A DNA stretch of 64,000 nt from the NCBI GenBank assembly GCA_930367215.1, contig OV884059.1:35331882-35395881 (forward strand), in the 5' to 3' direction. The DNA is from Pollenia angustigena. Taxonomy: Eukaryota > Arthropoda > Insecta > Diptera > Polleniidae. This document shows, piece after piece, positions 23,111 through 32,011 of the stretch (positions within the stretch are counted from its first letter, which is position 1; each line of letters starts with the position of its first letter). A program made the position numbers and the translations under genes. Under the pieces are notes generated by a model. The model worked only from the letters and a program-made list of their open reading frames with translations. It had not been told where the DNA came from and did not search any database.

Positions 23111-24399
23111 GCGAATGGCAGCTAGAGAACATTGAATAAAAGAGAGTAAATTAGTTGATTTACACTTAGAGAAATTTTTGAAAAGTTTTTCAAACTGTAT
23201 GTAAATATGAAAAACAAAAGAAAAAAAAGATCAGTAAAAATATTATTATTATATAATTCATCAAGTTTTCATTAACGGTTAAATGTATGTACATATATAT
23301 GCATATGGTCACCTGTGTGCTATGTATATGTAAATATGCAAAAAAAAGGAATTCAGTTAAAAACTTGATTATTATATAATTCTTCATCCCACATGATTGC
23401 TGAAAAGTTCTTAAAAATGGCGGAAAAACACATACATAAGCACAGCTTGATCACAGCACATAAATATATGGTCAGTGTACCACTACGAAATTGCAAAATT
23501 TGCCCAAATAACAACATGCGCAATAGTCCTGCTTTGTTGAAATTTGTTAAGCAACTGAATACAATTTTATTATTTTTCTTTCTGTTGTATTTGTTTTTGG
23601 GGTTGCCTTTGTTACTTTTAATGCATGAAACAATGAATTCAAGATTTTCAGTTTGTGGGCAGTAGTAAATGAGCGAAAACAACATCACACAAACAAGTGT
23701 ATGTGTTATAGGGTAATTTTTTTCACAGTCAGATTTCAATGTAAATATTGTTGTTTCTTGTTTTAACTGCTAAAAAATAGTTTTTTATTTATTTTGTCTT
23801 TTTTAAACCTACTTTTTTTAAGTTAAAAAGTAGTACAATAAAACAAGTGTATGGTATGTTTTAGGGATCTTAAGAAATACCTTAGTAGGGCAATTTTTGC
23901 ATTTTTAGCAGCTCTGGTAAAAAAACACGATGAGTCAATGTAAAAACCCGAAAAACTTCGTAATCCAGGCAAACCAGCGCCCACCGCTGGTGTAAATGCA
24001 CTATTACACAGTGACTATAACATAGTACTTGAATAAGATGCTCCACCAACAAAATCAAAGGGGACTACAAGTGGTAAAATGAATAAATATATATAGATAA
24101 ATAAATGAATAGATACTTCGATCGATTATTAAATTATTTGCAGAAGCAAAGCAGAGGATGAAATGTCCGTGAAAAGTTTCAAAAAATCCAAAGTTATATT
24201 GAATCTTTTAAAGTCTAAGTGCCCAAAAGTGAAGTTTATTTACTCAAGTACTAATTGTTTCTAAAAATTATCGAAAAAATCTAGTAATTTATAAAATTTC
24301 ACGATTTAGAATTATTCGAATTATCGATTAATTTTAAAATTTTATTCGTTTAATCGGACACAAGTACACCCGATTCATTGAACACCCTAGTCGTCAAAC

Positions 24400-25624
24400 T
24401 CAATTCGAACGATCTTGTCTTTGCATTTAAATTTTTATTTTCGAAATAAACTTTGGACTAGTTTTGATTAAGTTTTTTGTTTTATTGTTCTACAAAAAGA
24501 TAATTATGCCTTGCGTAAACAAGAAGTGAGCATTTTTTCAGACTATGAGGACATTACCGTGCCACAATATTCGTATTTTCTTTTGGTGTCCTTTCGAAAA
24601 GACGTACGCGTGTTCAGGCTTTACGTTTTTTTGTTGCAAGCCACAGGCACGTATAACTATCAAATTTAAACATTAAATTTTAAAAATGTTCAAAAATCTG
24701 GGAGGAATATTAAATTGTTGCTTGATTTTACATTTCGTGCTACATTGTTTACCCCACAAGCATCGTAACACCTTTCGTCACTTATCTTTTATTGTTTCGT
24801 GAAATTTTCATGTCACAAAATGTGAAACCGGTAAAACAGCTTTTAAAGAAAATAGAAACAAAATTCAAGGAAAATTTAATTAACTATAATGGTAAATACC
24901 CTCTTTTGAAAACGTTATTGCCGTCAATTAAGTATTAGGTGTAATTATATGTTATTGTGTCATCATACGCTAAACTCTACAATTGTAGCTGTGGTCAGTG
25001 CTGTGGTGATGGTGGTGGCCTACTCTATTACCTAATTAAAATGTGTTTACTAAATTACAATGCAACAGAACTTAATTGATGAATTAATTTCAAAAAAACT
25101 TTTGTTTGAAAAAAATAAAATTCATATTTAGAAAGTATGACGTGTGAAAAATTAATTTTTATTGGAAGTTTTTTTTATACAATAAACAAACTTTTTCCAT
25201 TTATATAAAATTTAATAAAAAATAGAAAACTAGAACGAATTTCGACCAATTTAACCAAGTTCAGTTATAGTAATTAACTATTGCTATAACTTATTGTTAA
25301 CCGACAGTTATAGTTAATTTTAACTTAACTTTGTAAAATTGGCCGGTAATATTTGAATAGTAAAATATTGTTTCACTTTAGGTGTGTTCATTTACAGAAA
25401 ATTGTTGCTTATTTTCTATAATTGTTACTGGCAAGTGTTAACGCACTTGTTCACGTACTTGCAACGAGAGAGTGAAAAAGAGCAAACAAATTTGAGGGAC
25501 AAAAAAATTTGTTGAACATTTCTGATAGTAAATTATTTTACCACCTGTTTCATGTTTGTGTTTACAAAACAAAAATAATTTTCATAATTTTTAAGTTAAA
25601 AATTTTTCAATAACATAAAATATT
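24400..25624. other. AT-rich non-coding stretch
   Basis: No gene, repeat family or RNA gene recognised. Confidence 0.5.
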
Positions 25625-25640
25625 TATTTTTCTAATATTT

Positions 25641-26135
25641 TTAATATTTTTAATTAGGCTTAAGTTCATGAAATTTAATTTTTATTAAATTATTTTTGTG
25701 AAGAAAGGAATTTTACAACATGAAAATTAATTAAAATTGTTATTGATAATCTTTCATTCTTGACGTGGCTCGGGCTCGAACCCTGGCCGGCAGGTTACCA
25801 TGACATGTTTCGATCGCAACCACTCGATCTCCTCAGATGGATTTGCCGTCTTACACTCGCAGCCATCGACGACTGCTGACGTCACTAGTCAAACATCAAT
25901 CCTTAAACCAAATTGTATTTTAACATTTGGTAGATCGAAATTTGCTTTCCTGAATGATTATCCATTTTAATTGATTTTACATGTTTTTTCCTTTACTTCT
26001 GTTTTTTCGTACTTTCGTCAAGAATTTTTCTTGAAGTCCAAGTACATTTTTTGTTTTTTCACTTTGTCCTTCTCTTTTCTGTTGACCTTTTTCAGCACAA
26101 CTTGAAGGACAAATGTACACATAGAGCTCGTGCCT
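25641..26135. repeat. Left arm of the palindrome
   Basis: Inverse of 26163-26534 plus 29888 onward, almost base for base. Ends at the loop with GAGCTCGTGCCT, which pairs with AGGCACGAGCTC. Confidence 0.9.
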
Positions 26136-26162
26136 TAGCTTTTAACAATAATTAGTATAATT

Positions 26163-26534
26163 AGGCACGAGCTCTATGTGTACATTTGTCCTTCAAGTTG
26201 TGCTGAAAAAGGTCAACAGAAAAGAGAAGGACAAAGTGAAAAAACAAAAAATGTACTTGGACTTCAAGAAAAATTCTTGACGAAAGTACGAAAAAACAGA
26301 AGTAAAGGAAAAAACATGTAAAATCAATTAAAATGGATAATCATTCAGGAAAGCAAATTTCGATCTACCAAATGTTAAAATACAATTTGGTTTAAGGATT
26401 GATGTTTGACTAGTGACGTCAGCAGTCGTCGATGGCTGCGAGTGTAAGACGGCAAATCCATCTGAGGAGATCGAGTGGTTGCGATCGAAACATGTCATGG
26501 TAACCTGCCGGCCAGGGTTCGAGCCCGAGCCACG
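26163..26534. repeat. Right arm (inner part) of the palindrome
   Basis: Contains GATCGAGTGGTTGCGATCG and, 46 bases on, CAGGGTTCGAGCCC, resembling the A and B boxes of a tRNA-type Pol III promoter. It stops at the CCACG target of the Transib insertion and resumes at 29888. Confidence 0.85.
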
Positions 26535-26574
26535 CACAGTAGCGCCCGTAGAGCAAACGAGGTTGCAAAAATCA
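26535..26574 (+). repeat. Transib left terminal inverted repeat, 23-RSS-like
   Basis: Heptamer CACAGTA, then 23 bases (GCGCC...GGTT), then GCAAAAATC, which matches the RSS nonamer ACAAAAACC at 7 of 9 positions. This end has one heptamer change relative to the right end. Confidence 0.85.
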
Positions 26575-27175
26575 AAATTTTCATGAGCACCGACGAAGTT
26601 TTGAATAAACTCATGTTATAGGAAACTTTTCAACGATTTCAAATCTGCCACTCTTAATAATATCACATTTTTAGTTTAGAAGATATAGCCGTTCAAAGTT
26701 GACCGACTTTCGGTTTTCAAAAAAACACACAATTTTTAGTAAATTTGTTGCGATTTCAGGTGTAATATCACGAAAAATAGGTAACGAATCGCCTTATTTT
26801 TTGTTTGTATTGATTGATGCATTTATTAAATGTGTAATGATAAAAAAAAAATGAACTGTTTGCTTTGTGTTTCTCCTGGTAAATCACTATTTAAAAACTA
26901 TCCGTTTTTTCACTATTTTTCAACTTTGACGGAAAATAACAAAAATCTATATTTTTCTATATTTGCCATATTTGCAAAATCTGTTCTTTGATTATTTCTT
27001 TACATAATTCAAAAATTTTATCTGCCCGTACGTGCCCGTTTGGCTTCTAGAGGTAAAAAAGGTTAAAAAGACATGGTTGCAGAAATTGTATGACAGTAGT
27101 TTGATCTAAAATCTAAAAAAACTACTCATTGAAATTAGCAGGTACGTACCTCACTTAAACAATACTTTGGTGTAC

Positions 27176-27472
27176 AAATGGTCAAGAACAATATTGACTA
27201 CAGGTAGGCACAAATCTTATTTGGACACGTGCATAATATCAAAATTGCATTATTCAGCCTAATTCCATTTGTATGCAGGGAACAGGTAAATTTTTCGGCA
27301 TGGTAGCATAAGCCTATATATTGCAAATGGTCAAGAACAATATTGACTACAGGTAGGCACAAATCTTATTTGGACACGTGCATAATATAAAAATGCATTA
27401 TTCAGCCTAAATCCATATGTATGTAGGGAACAGGTACATTTTTCGGCATGGTAGCATAAGCCTATATATTGC
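27176..27472 (+). repeat. 149-bp tandem duplication upstream of the transposase
   Basis: Units 27176-27324 and 27325-27472 are nearly identical, from AAATGGTCAAGAACAATATT to CCTATATATTGC, with only a few substitutions and a 1-base indel. They lie between the left terminal repeat and the transposase start, where promoter or leader sequence would be expected. Confidence 0.9.
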
Positions 27473-27559
27473 AAAATAAGCATAATGCCTGGATTAGTCT
27501 ACGACTGAAAGTTGGCGCAACAATTACTGAAACCATTAAACAATTTAAGTACTGAAAAC

Positions 27560-29563
27560 ATGGCGTTGAACAATTTTAAATTATTTGAACTGTTTAGAAA
27601 GTCAACCACACCAAATTTTTTCACGGAAGCTGCTTTAGAAGAACTTGATAGCTTATACGGAAATATTGAGAGAAGCGAAATTATAAAAAATAATTTTTAT
27701 CTGATATATGCAAATATTAAGGCAAAATGGGTGAAATCTAATCGAACCATTCAGAACTTCAACTCCAAATACGAGGACTGGCTTAATGAAGATACCATCC
27801 TGGATATATTGGCAGTAGATAAACCCACCACATCAACCAGAGGAGCAAAAGGAAGGCCAAAAAAAAGTATTGAGGAGTGTTCAATTTTCACAAGAAAGAG
27901 GAAACTTGCCGATGCCACCAATGACTTGACCACGAAGCAATTATCGGAAGCGCTGTCTATTAAATTTACAAAGGATAGTGAAAGAGTTAGGTCGCACATA
28001 ACCAAATCTGTTGCTGATGCAAGCCCACTGCGACTAAAAAGGATTAAGGAAAGCATTCCCACGCCCACAAACGCACACATTAAAAAGTATGGTTCCGAAG
28101 AAGCCTTGGCCTTGTTTATGGACTTAGAACTTTCCAAAGAGAAATATGAGAAACTACGGGCATCTTTAACGCGACACGGCGCTGACGTTTTACCCGGATA
28201 CAAGCATATTACGCAAGCCAAAATAAATTCACGACCACTGCATACGGAATTTACGGAAGTCTCTGCGAAAGCCAATCTGCAGGATCTCATGGGCCATACA
28301 GCAAAACGGTTGTTGGAGAGTCTTCCTGAAAATGAGGTGAAAATTCTTCCTGAGAAGTTGACATTGATCAGCAAATGGGGCTGCGATGGATCATCCGGAC
28401 AAAGCGTTTATAAGCAAAGGATATCTTCCGATGACGCTACAATATCGGACGGAAATATGTTTATGGCATCTGTTGTTCCTTTGCGGCTTAAATCGGATGT
28501 TTCCCTTCACTGGAAAAATCCACGTCCGTCATCAGTGCATTATTGCCGACCAATAATGTTTCAGTTTGCAAGGGAATCGGCAGAACTCATAAGGACCACG
28601 GTGAAGGACATTGAAGAACAAATAAGCAAGATTAAGCCTACAAAGCTGCAAATTGGAGAAGGAAAATATATTGAATGCAATTACGAGTTCCATCTGACCA
28701 TGGTTGACGGAAAAGTCGTAAACGAACTGACAGGAACAACCTCAACAATGTCATGCCCGATTTGCAAAAAGAGTCAGAAGAACTTTGGTAATTTAAACGA
28801 TTCTACAAATGAGGAGAATTACGAATATGGAATGTCACCATTGCACGCAAGGATAAGGTGTATGGAATTCTTGCTAAAACTGGCGTATACCCTACCACAA
28901 GAGGAGGAAAACTTCGATGAAAATACATCAATAAAGGATAAGGAAAAGATCAGAAAGAAGCAAATACAGGATGCTTTTTTTAAACAAGTTGGACTAAAAG
29001 TAGACTGTCCCAAGCACGGATACGGTAACTCAAACGATGGAAACACTTCTAGGAGATTTTTTGAAAATGATGAGGCAGTAACTAGAATCACTGGAATTGA
29101 CAATCAAATCGTGAAAAGATTGGGAACGATCTTGGATGTTTTAAACTGCAAAGAAAATGTCAATTCTACAAAATATGGAGAATATGCGTCGAAAACTGCA
29201 TCTCTTTTAGCAGAAATGTATCCACAGAAGAAGTTGACCCCGACCGTCCATAAAATATTGGCGCATGGCAAAGATATAATTGAGTACCAGTCTTTGCCAA
29301 TTGGAGAGCTTTCTGAAGAAGCACAGGAGTCTCTTAACAAATTTTATAAAAAATATAGATTGCAGAACACATTCAAAGCATCAAGGGTAAGGCAAAATGA
29401 GGACCTCTTCAACATGTTGGCAGCATCTTCCGATCCACTTATATCTTCCCTGCGGCATGTGAAGTCACGAATAGAGTTAGAAAATAATTATAGTTTAGAA
29501 ATGGTTAGTCTTTTAGATATACCTTCTCTTACGAACTGTGATGAATATTTTACAGAAAATTGA
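27560..29563 (+). CDS. Transib transposase (RAG1-core-like), intact
   Basis: Predicted DDE transposase that cuts at the element's own CAC-type ends and inserts it with a 5-bp duplication, acting in the nucleus. Single open frame of 667 residues from ATG 27560 to TGA 29561-29563. The frame is open upstream without another ATG, so this is the first usable start. Judged against mouse RAG1 from memory: Asp276 in KWGCDGSSG matches D600; Asp383 in TMVDGKV matches D708, 16 residues before the zinc knuckle Cys399-X2-Cys402 (RAG1 C727/C730); His564 and His569 in VHKILAHGKDII match H937/H942; Glu590 in SEEAQESLNKFYKKYR matches E962. The triad spacing 276-383 is almost that of RAG1. RPKKS near residue 100 looks AT-hook-like. 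The RAG1 N-terminal RING region is absent, as in other Transibs. No stop or frameshift is seen. A domesticated host gene is unlikely given the fitted termini. Confidence 0.95.
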   Translation: MALNNFKLFELFRKSTTPNFFTEAALEELDSLYGNIERSEIIKNNFYLIYANIKAKWVKSNRTIQNFNSKYEDWLNEDTILDILAVDKPTTSTRGAKGRPKKSIEECSIFTRKRKLADATNDLTTKQLSEALSIKFTKDSERVRSHITKSVADASPLRLKRIKESIPTPTNAHIKKYGSEEALALFMDLELSKEKYEKLRASLTRHGADVLPGYKHITQAKINSRPLHTEFTEVSAKANLQDLMGHTAKRLLESLPENEVKILPEKLTLISKWGCDGSSGQSVYKQRISSDDATISDGNMFMASVVPLRLKSDVSLHWKNPRPSSVHYCRPIMFQFARESAELIRTTVKDIEEQISKIKPTKLQIGEGKYIECNYEFHLTMVDGKVVNELTGTTSTMSCPICKKSQKNFGNLNDSTNEENYEYGMSPLHARIRCMEFLLKLAYTLPQEEENFDENTSIKDKEKIRKKQIQDAFFKQVGLKVDCPKHGYGNSNDGNTSRRFFENDEAVTRITGIDNQIVKRLGTILDVLNCKENVNSTKYGEYASKTASLLAEMYPQKKLTPTVHKILAHGKDIIEYQSLPIGELSEEAQESLNKFYKKYRLQNTFKASRVRQNEDLFNMLAASSDPLISSLRHVKSRIELENNYSLEMVSLLDIPSLTNCDEYFTEN

Positions 29564-29566
29564 AAA

Positions 29567-29572
29567 AATAAA
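29567..29572 (+). promoter_or_regulatory. Possible polyadenylation signal AATAAA
   Basis: AATAAA begins four bases after the transposase stop and is followed by long A/T tracts. A second candidate is at about 29640-29645. Confidence 0.4.
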
Positions 29573-29843
29573 TTTAAAAAAAAATAATTTTTTTTTTAAT
29601 TTGTTGGGTAATAATTTAAAACATAAAAACCTAAAGAAAAAAAATAAAAACAATCTAAAAATGTAAAAATAATTTTTTTTAGTTACCATAAAATTGATTT
29701 TTCTACTAATTTTAACTTTGATAACCCATAATTAGGCCCCTACAGAGCGTAGCACCCTTTCCAAACGCTCATTTCATAGGCTGAACAGTTATCTATCATA
29801 TGCTGTTTAAACTGTTCAATTATCTTATTCGGTTCAAAAGATA

Positions 29844-29882
29844 TGATTTTTGCAACGAAAAAACTCAAATGGCGCCACTGTG
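29844..29882 (-). repeat. Transib right terminal inverted repeat
   Basis: Read inward on the minus strand: CACAGTG, exactly the consensus RSS heptamer, then 22 bases, then GCAAAAATC. One base shorter in the spacer than the left end. Confidence 0.85.
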
Positions 29883-30307
29883 CCACGTCAAGAATGAAAG
29901 ATTATCAATAACAATTTTAATTAATTTTCATGTTGTAAAATTCCTTTCTTCACAAAAATAATTTAATAAAAATTAAATTTCATGAACTTAAGCCTAATTA
30001 AAAATATTAAAAATTTGGATTAAAAACCATAAATAGTTCAACAAAATAACCACAATACTAATTATTTTTCTAATATTTAGGAACAATATTTTTGCGCAAT
30101 TAGTTCAAAATAATTGAATTTATAAAGAAATAATCTCGTATCATACAGCTGAATAGTGTCGATATGCATTAGGCTCAAATAAGTGGTGACCTAAACCTAA
30201 CTATACAAACAGCTGTTTGAACCAACCTTATGGGCAACACTGTACTTGATTATATGTGATTTACCCTACCGACATTACCATAACACCATAAAAACAATAG
30301 AATTTTG

Positions 30308-30390
30308 AATATTATTTTTGTCAAGCTAATAGGGCCTTAATTTCTTCAATGTAAATAAAATTCAATTTTTAATGTTGTCGACTTTTTCAA
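30308..30390 (-). repeat. Second Penelope 3' tail fragment
   Basis: The minus strand matches 15475-15595: TTGAAAAAGTCGACAA, then AAAAATTGAATTTTATTTAC and AGGCCCTATTAGCTTGACAA. The inner stem-loop portion found at 15490-15520 is deleted here. Confidence 0.75.
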
Positions 30391-30899
30391 TTTTGGTTTC
30401 TTTGGTCATCGTTACGGCTTTGGCATTATGTTTATGTCACGTCTAATTGGACCTTTTTTGTTGGTAAAGCGTTCATTTACTTTTTGATTTTTTGAGTAAT
30501 TGGGAGAACAATTTTGTAATTTTGTTTCTGCTAGTAAAGCAAACACACCTTTTTTATAATAAATAATGAAACTTGGCAAGAAGATAAAATGTCATAGCAA
30601 AATTATTTAAGGCTTTATTGGAGCAGGAATTTTGGACCAGGGAGGCGTAAAATGAAGCCGATTTTAAAAGTAACCCCTTTATCCTAAACCCAAAATTTTT
30701 TTCGTATGAATTTTTATACTCAGTATGTCACAAAAAAGTAGCTTTCAAAAATAGGCCTTTTAGTGGGTAAAAGTGGTTGAAAAAGGGAATTTTAGGTACT
30801 TTTTGATCAACCCCCATTGAGACTGAAAAATTTAAAAAGTTTATTTGTTTTAAGGCTTATACTACCATCAGATATACATATGTATATACATAGGTTTTA

Positions 30900-31118
30900 G
30901 GCCCGTTTTCACAACTTACCGATAGTTAAAGGTAGGATTTTATCGGACGTATAAAACCTGTTCCATTATTTCAACTTTACTTTTACCTACCAGGTAGGAT
31001 GGACCTTAATTTACTTTATCGCTCACTTTGGGTTAAAGTAAAGTTTTAATAATGGAACAGTTTTTATAAGGTCATTTAAAGTCTACTTTAAGCTATAGGT
31101 AAGTTGTGAAAACGGGCC
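30900..31118. mobile_element. PIF/Harbinger-like MITE, 219 bp
   Basis: Ends GGCCCGTTTTCACAACTTAC (about 23 bp inverted) flanked by TTA at 30897-30899 and 31119-31121. GGCCCG ends with TWA duplications resemble Tourist/Harbinger MITEs. Confidence 0.85.
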
Positions 31119-31256
31119 TTAAAATGTTAACTTAAAGGGTAAAAATTCGTACTTTTTAAACACGTTTTTTTTTTAAATTTTTTGTTGCGATGTTTGTATG
31201 AATTTCTTTATGGGTATAATATGGAATTTTTGGTACATTTTAATTAAACTCATTAA

Positions 31257-31596
31257 TGGCCATTTTCTCAATGTATCGACAAACTGTCTGTTACTTAATG
31301 TCAACATAAATTTATTGGACCGATAAACTGTCCGTTAACGATTTTGGGTTTCTCAATATACCGACAAAAAACATTGTTTTCAGTTGGCAACACCACTCAA
31401 AATACATTTAAAAGTTGAGAGTCAGCTGATTGAATTTATCTGTACGGCAAATAAAAGGAAAATAAATAATTGGCGGATGAGTGCCGGTTAGCTTTGCGAT
31501 AAAATCAAAGCAAATGAGACATTGAGAAAACCAAATTTCTTTAATGTGCAGTTTTTCGTTGGGAAAAAAGATTATCGCCTAATGAGAAAATGGCCA
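31257..31596. mobile_element. PIF/Harbinger-like MITE, 340 bp
   Basis: Ends TGGCCATTTTCTCA inverted, flanked by TAA at 31254-31256 and 31597-31599. The surrounding repeat is uninterrupted at 30818-30835 (CATTGAGACTGAAAAATTT), giving an empty-site comparison. Confidence 0.8.
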
Positions 31597-32011
31597 TAAG
31601 ACTGCAAAACTTGAAAAGTTTAAATATTTGTATGCTTAAACTATCACCAGGAACTTTCATAGGTATTAAAAAATATGCAATTTAAGGGACAAAACGGTGA
31701 AAATTCGTACTTTTTGTAAACACGTTTTTTTCAATATAATTTTAAGCAAACTTGAAACCTATTGTCTTTCAAATAGAGGTAGAAAACAAATAAAGTACAT
31801 TTGAGGGGAAAACAGGGTAACCCTTCAACCTTGTGGTACTTATTGCAAACACACTTCTTCAAAATAATTTTACTCGAACTTAAAACTTATGTTCTTTGAC
31901 ATAATATTGAGGGCCAAGACTGGCTAAAAATTTGTACAAGTGGTACTTTTTGTGAACACGTTTTTTTGCCATATTTTTGATGGTTCGTAAAAATAACCAC
32001 AATATTAATTA

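Larger units (their letters stand above)
20918..24389. mobile_element. hAT-type element, 3472 bp, no transposase left
   Basis: Ends TAGGGTGTTCA and TGAACACCCTA are perfect 11-bp inverted repeats. The flanks GTCGTCAT (20910-20917) and GTCGTCAA (24390-24397) match at 7 of 8 bases, an 8-bp hAT-like duplication. The interior holds a palindrome (21113-21283), a 233-bp MITE (21428-21660), a duplicated 40-mer (22612-22700) and a terminal fragment of another repeat (about 23020-23110). No hAT protein sequence is recognised. Confidence 0.7.
26535..29882 (+). mobile_element. Complete Transib DNA transposon
   Basis: A 3348-bp element bounded by CACAGTAGCGCC at the left and GGCGCCACTGTG at the right, with imperfect inverted ends of about 40 bp that both run into GCAAAAATCA. 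A perfect 5-bp duplication CCACG flanks it (26530-26534 and 29883-29887). A CAC-type heptamer end with a GC-rich 5-bp duplication is characteristic of Transib, the superfamily related to the RAG recombinase. It carries one intact transposase gene on the + strand. All parts needed for cut-and-paste movement look present, so it is probably a young insertion. It interrupts the right arm of an older palindromic element. Confidence 0.95.
25641..30062. mobile_element. Large palindromic (fold-back-like) element interrupted by Transib
   Basis: Leaving out the Transib insert (26535-29882 plus one target copy), the two halves are near-perfect inverted repeats of about 495 bp. The left arm is 25641-26135, the loop is 26136-26162 and the right arm is 26163-26534 continued at 29888-30062. 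The right arm keeps about 75 more terminal bases, with the same end as the copy at 17076 (CCACAATACTAATTA). A 16-bp direct repeat TATTTTTCTAATATTT flanks it at 25625-25640 and 30063-30078. Each arm carries a GGTTCGA box-B-like motif. No protein is encoded by the arms. Confidence 0.8.
30690..31990 (+). repeat. Dispersed 'gcctaaactatcat' repeat, several units, carrying two MITEs
   Basis: Repeated blocks such as GTACTTTTTGATCAACC, CACGTTTTTTT and AGTACATTTGAGG recur with 200-400 bp spacing, matching 16225-16560. Two TWA-flanked MITEs (30900-31118 and 31257-31596) interrupt it. Confidence 0.65.

Noticed and set aside
26470..26534. A true tRNA gene at the GGTTCGAGCCC motif
   Set aside because: The T-stem pairs poorly and no acceptor stem or cloverleaf could be drawn; only a tRNA-derived promoter is plausible.
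27512..27559. TTG-initiated 16-residue extension of the transposase
   Set aside because: A non-ATG start is unlikely in an animal gene; the first in-frame ATG is at 27560 and the protein from there already covers the family core.
27751..28374. Minus-strand open frame of about 200 codons opposite the transposase
   Set aside because: Shadow of the + strand gene; no motif and no independent support.
27560..29563. Domesticated RAG1-like host gene
   Set aside because: Terminal inverted repeats and a perfect target duplication surround it, so a mobile element explains it better.
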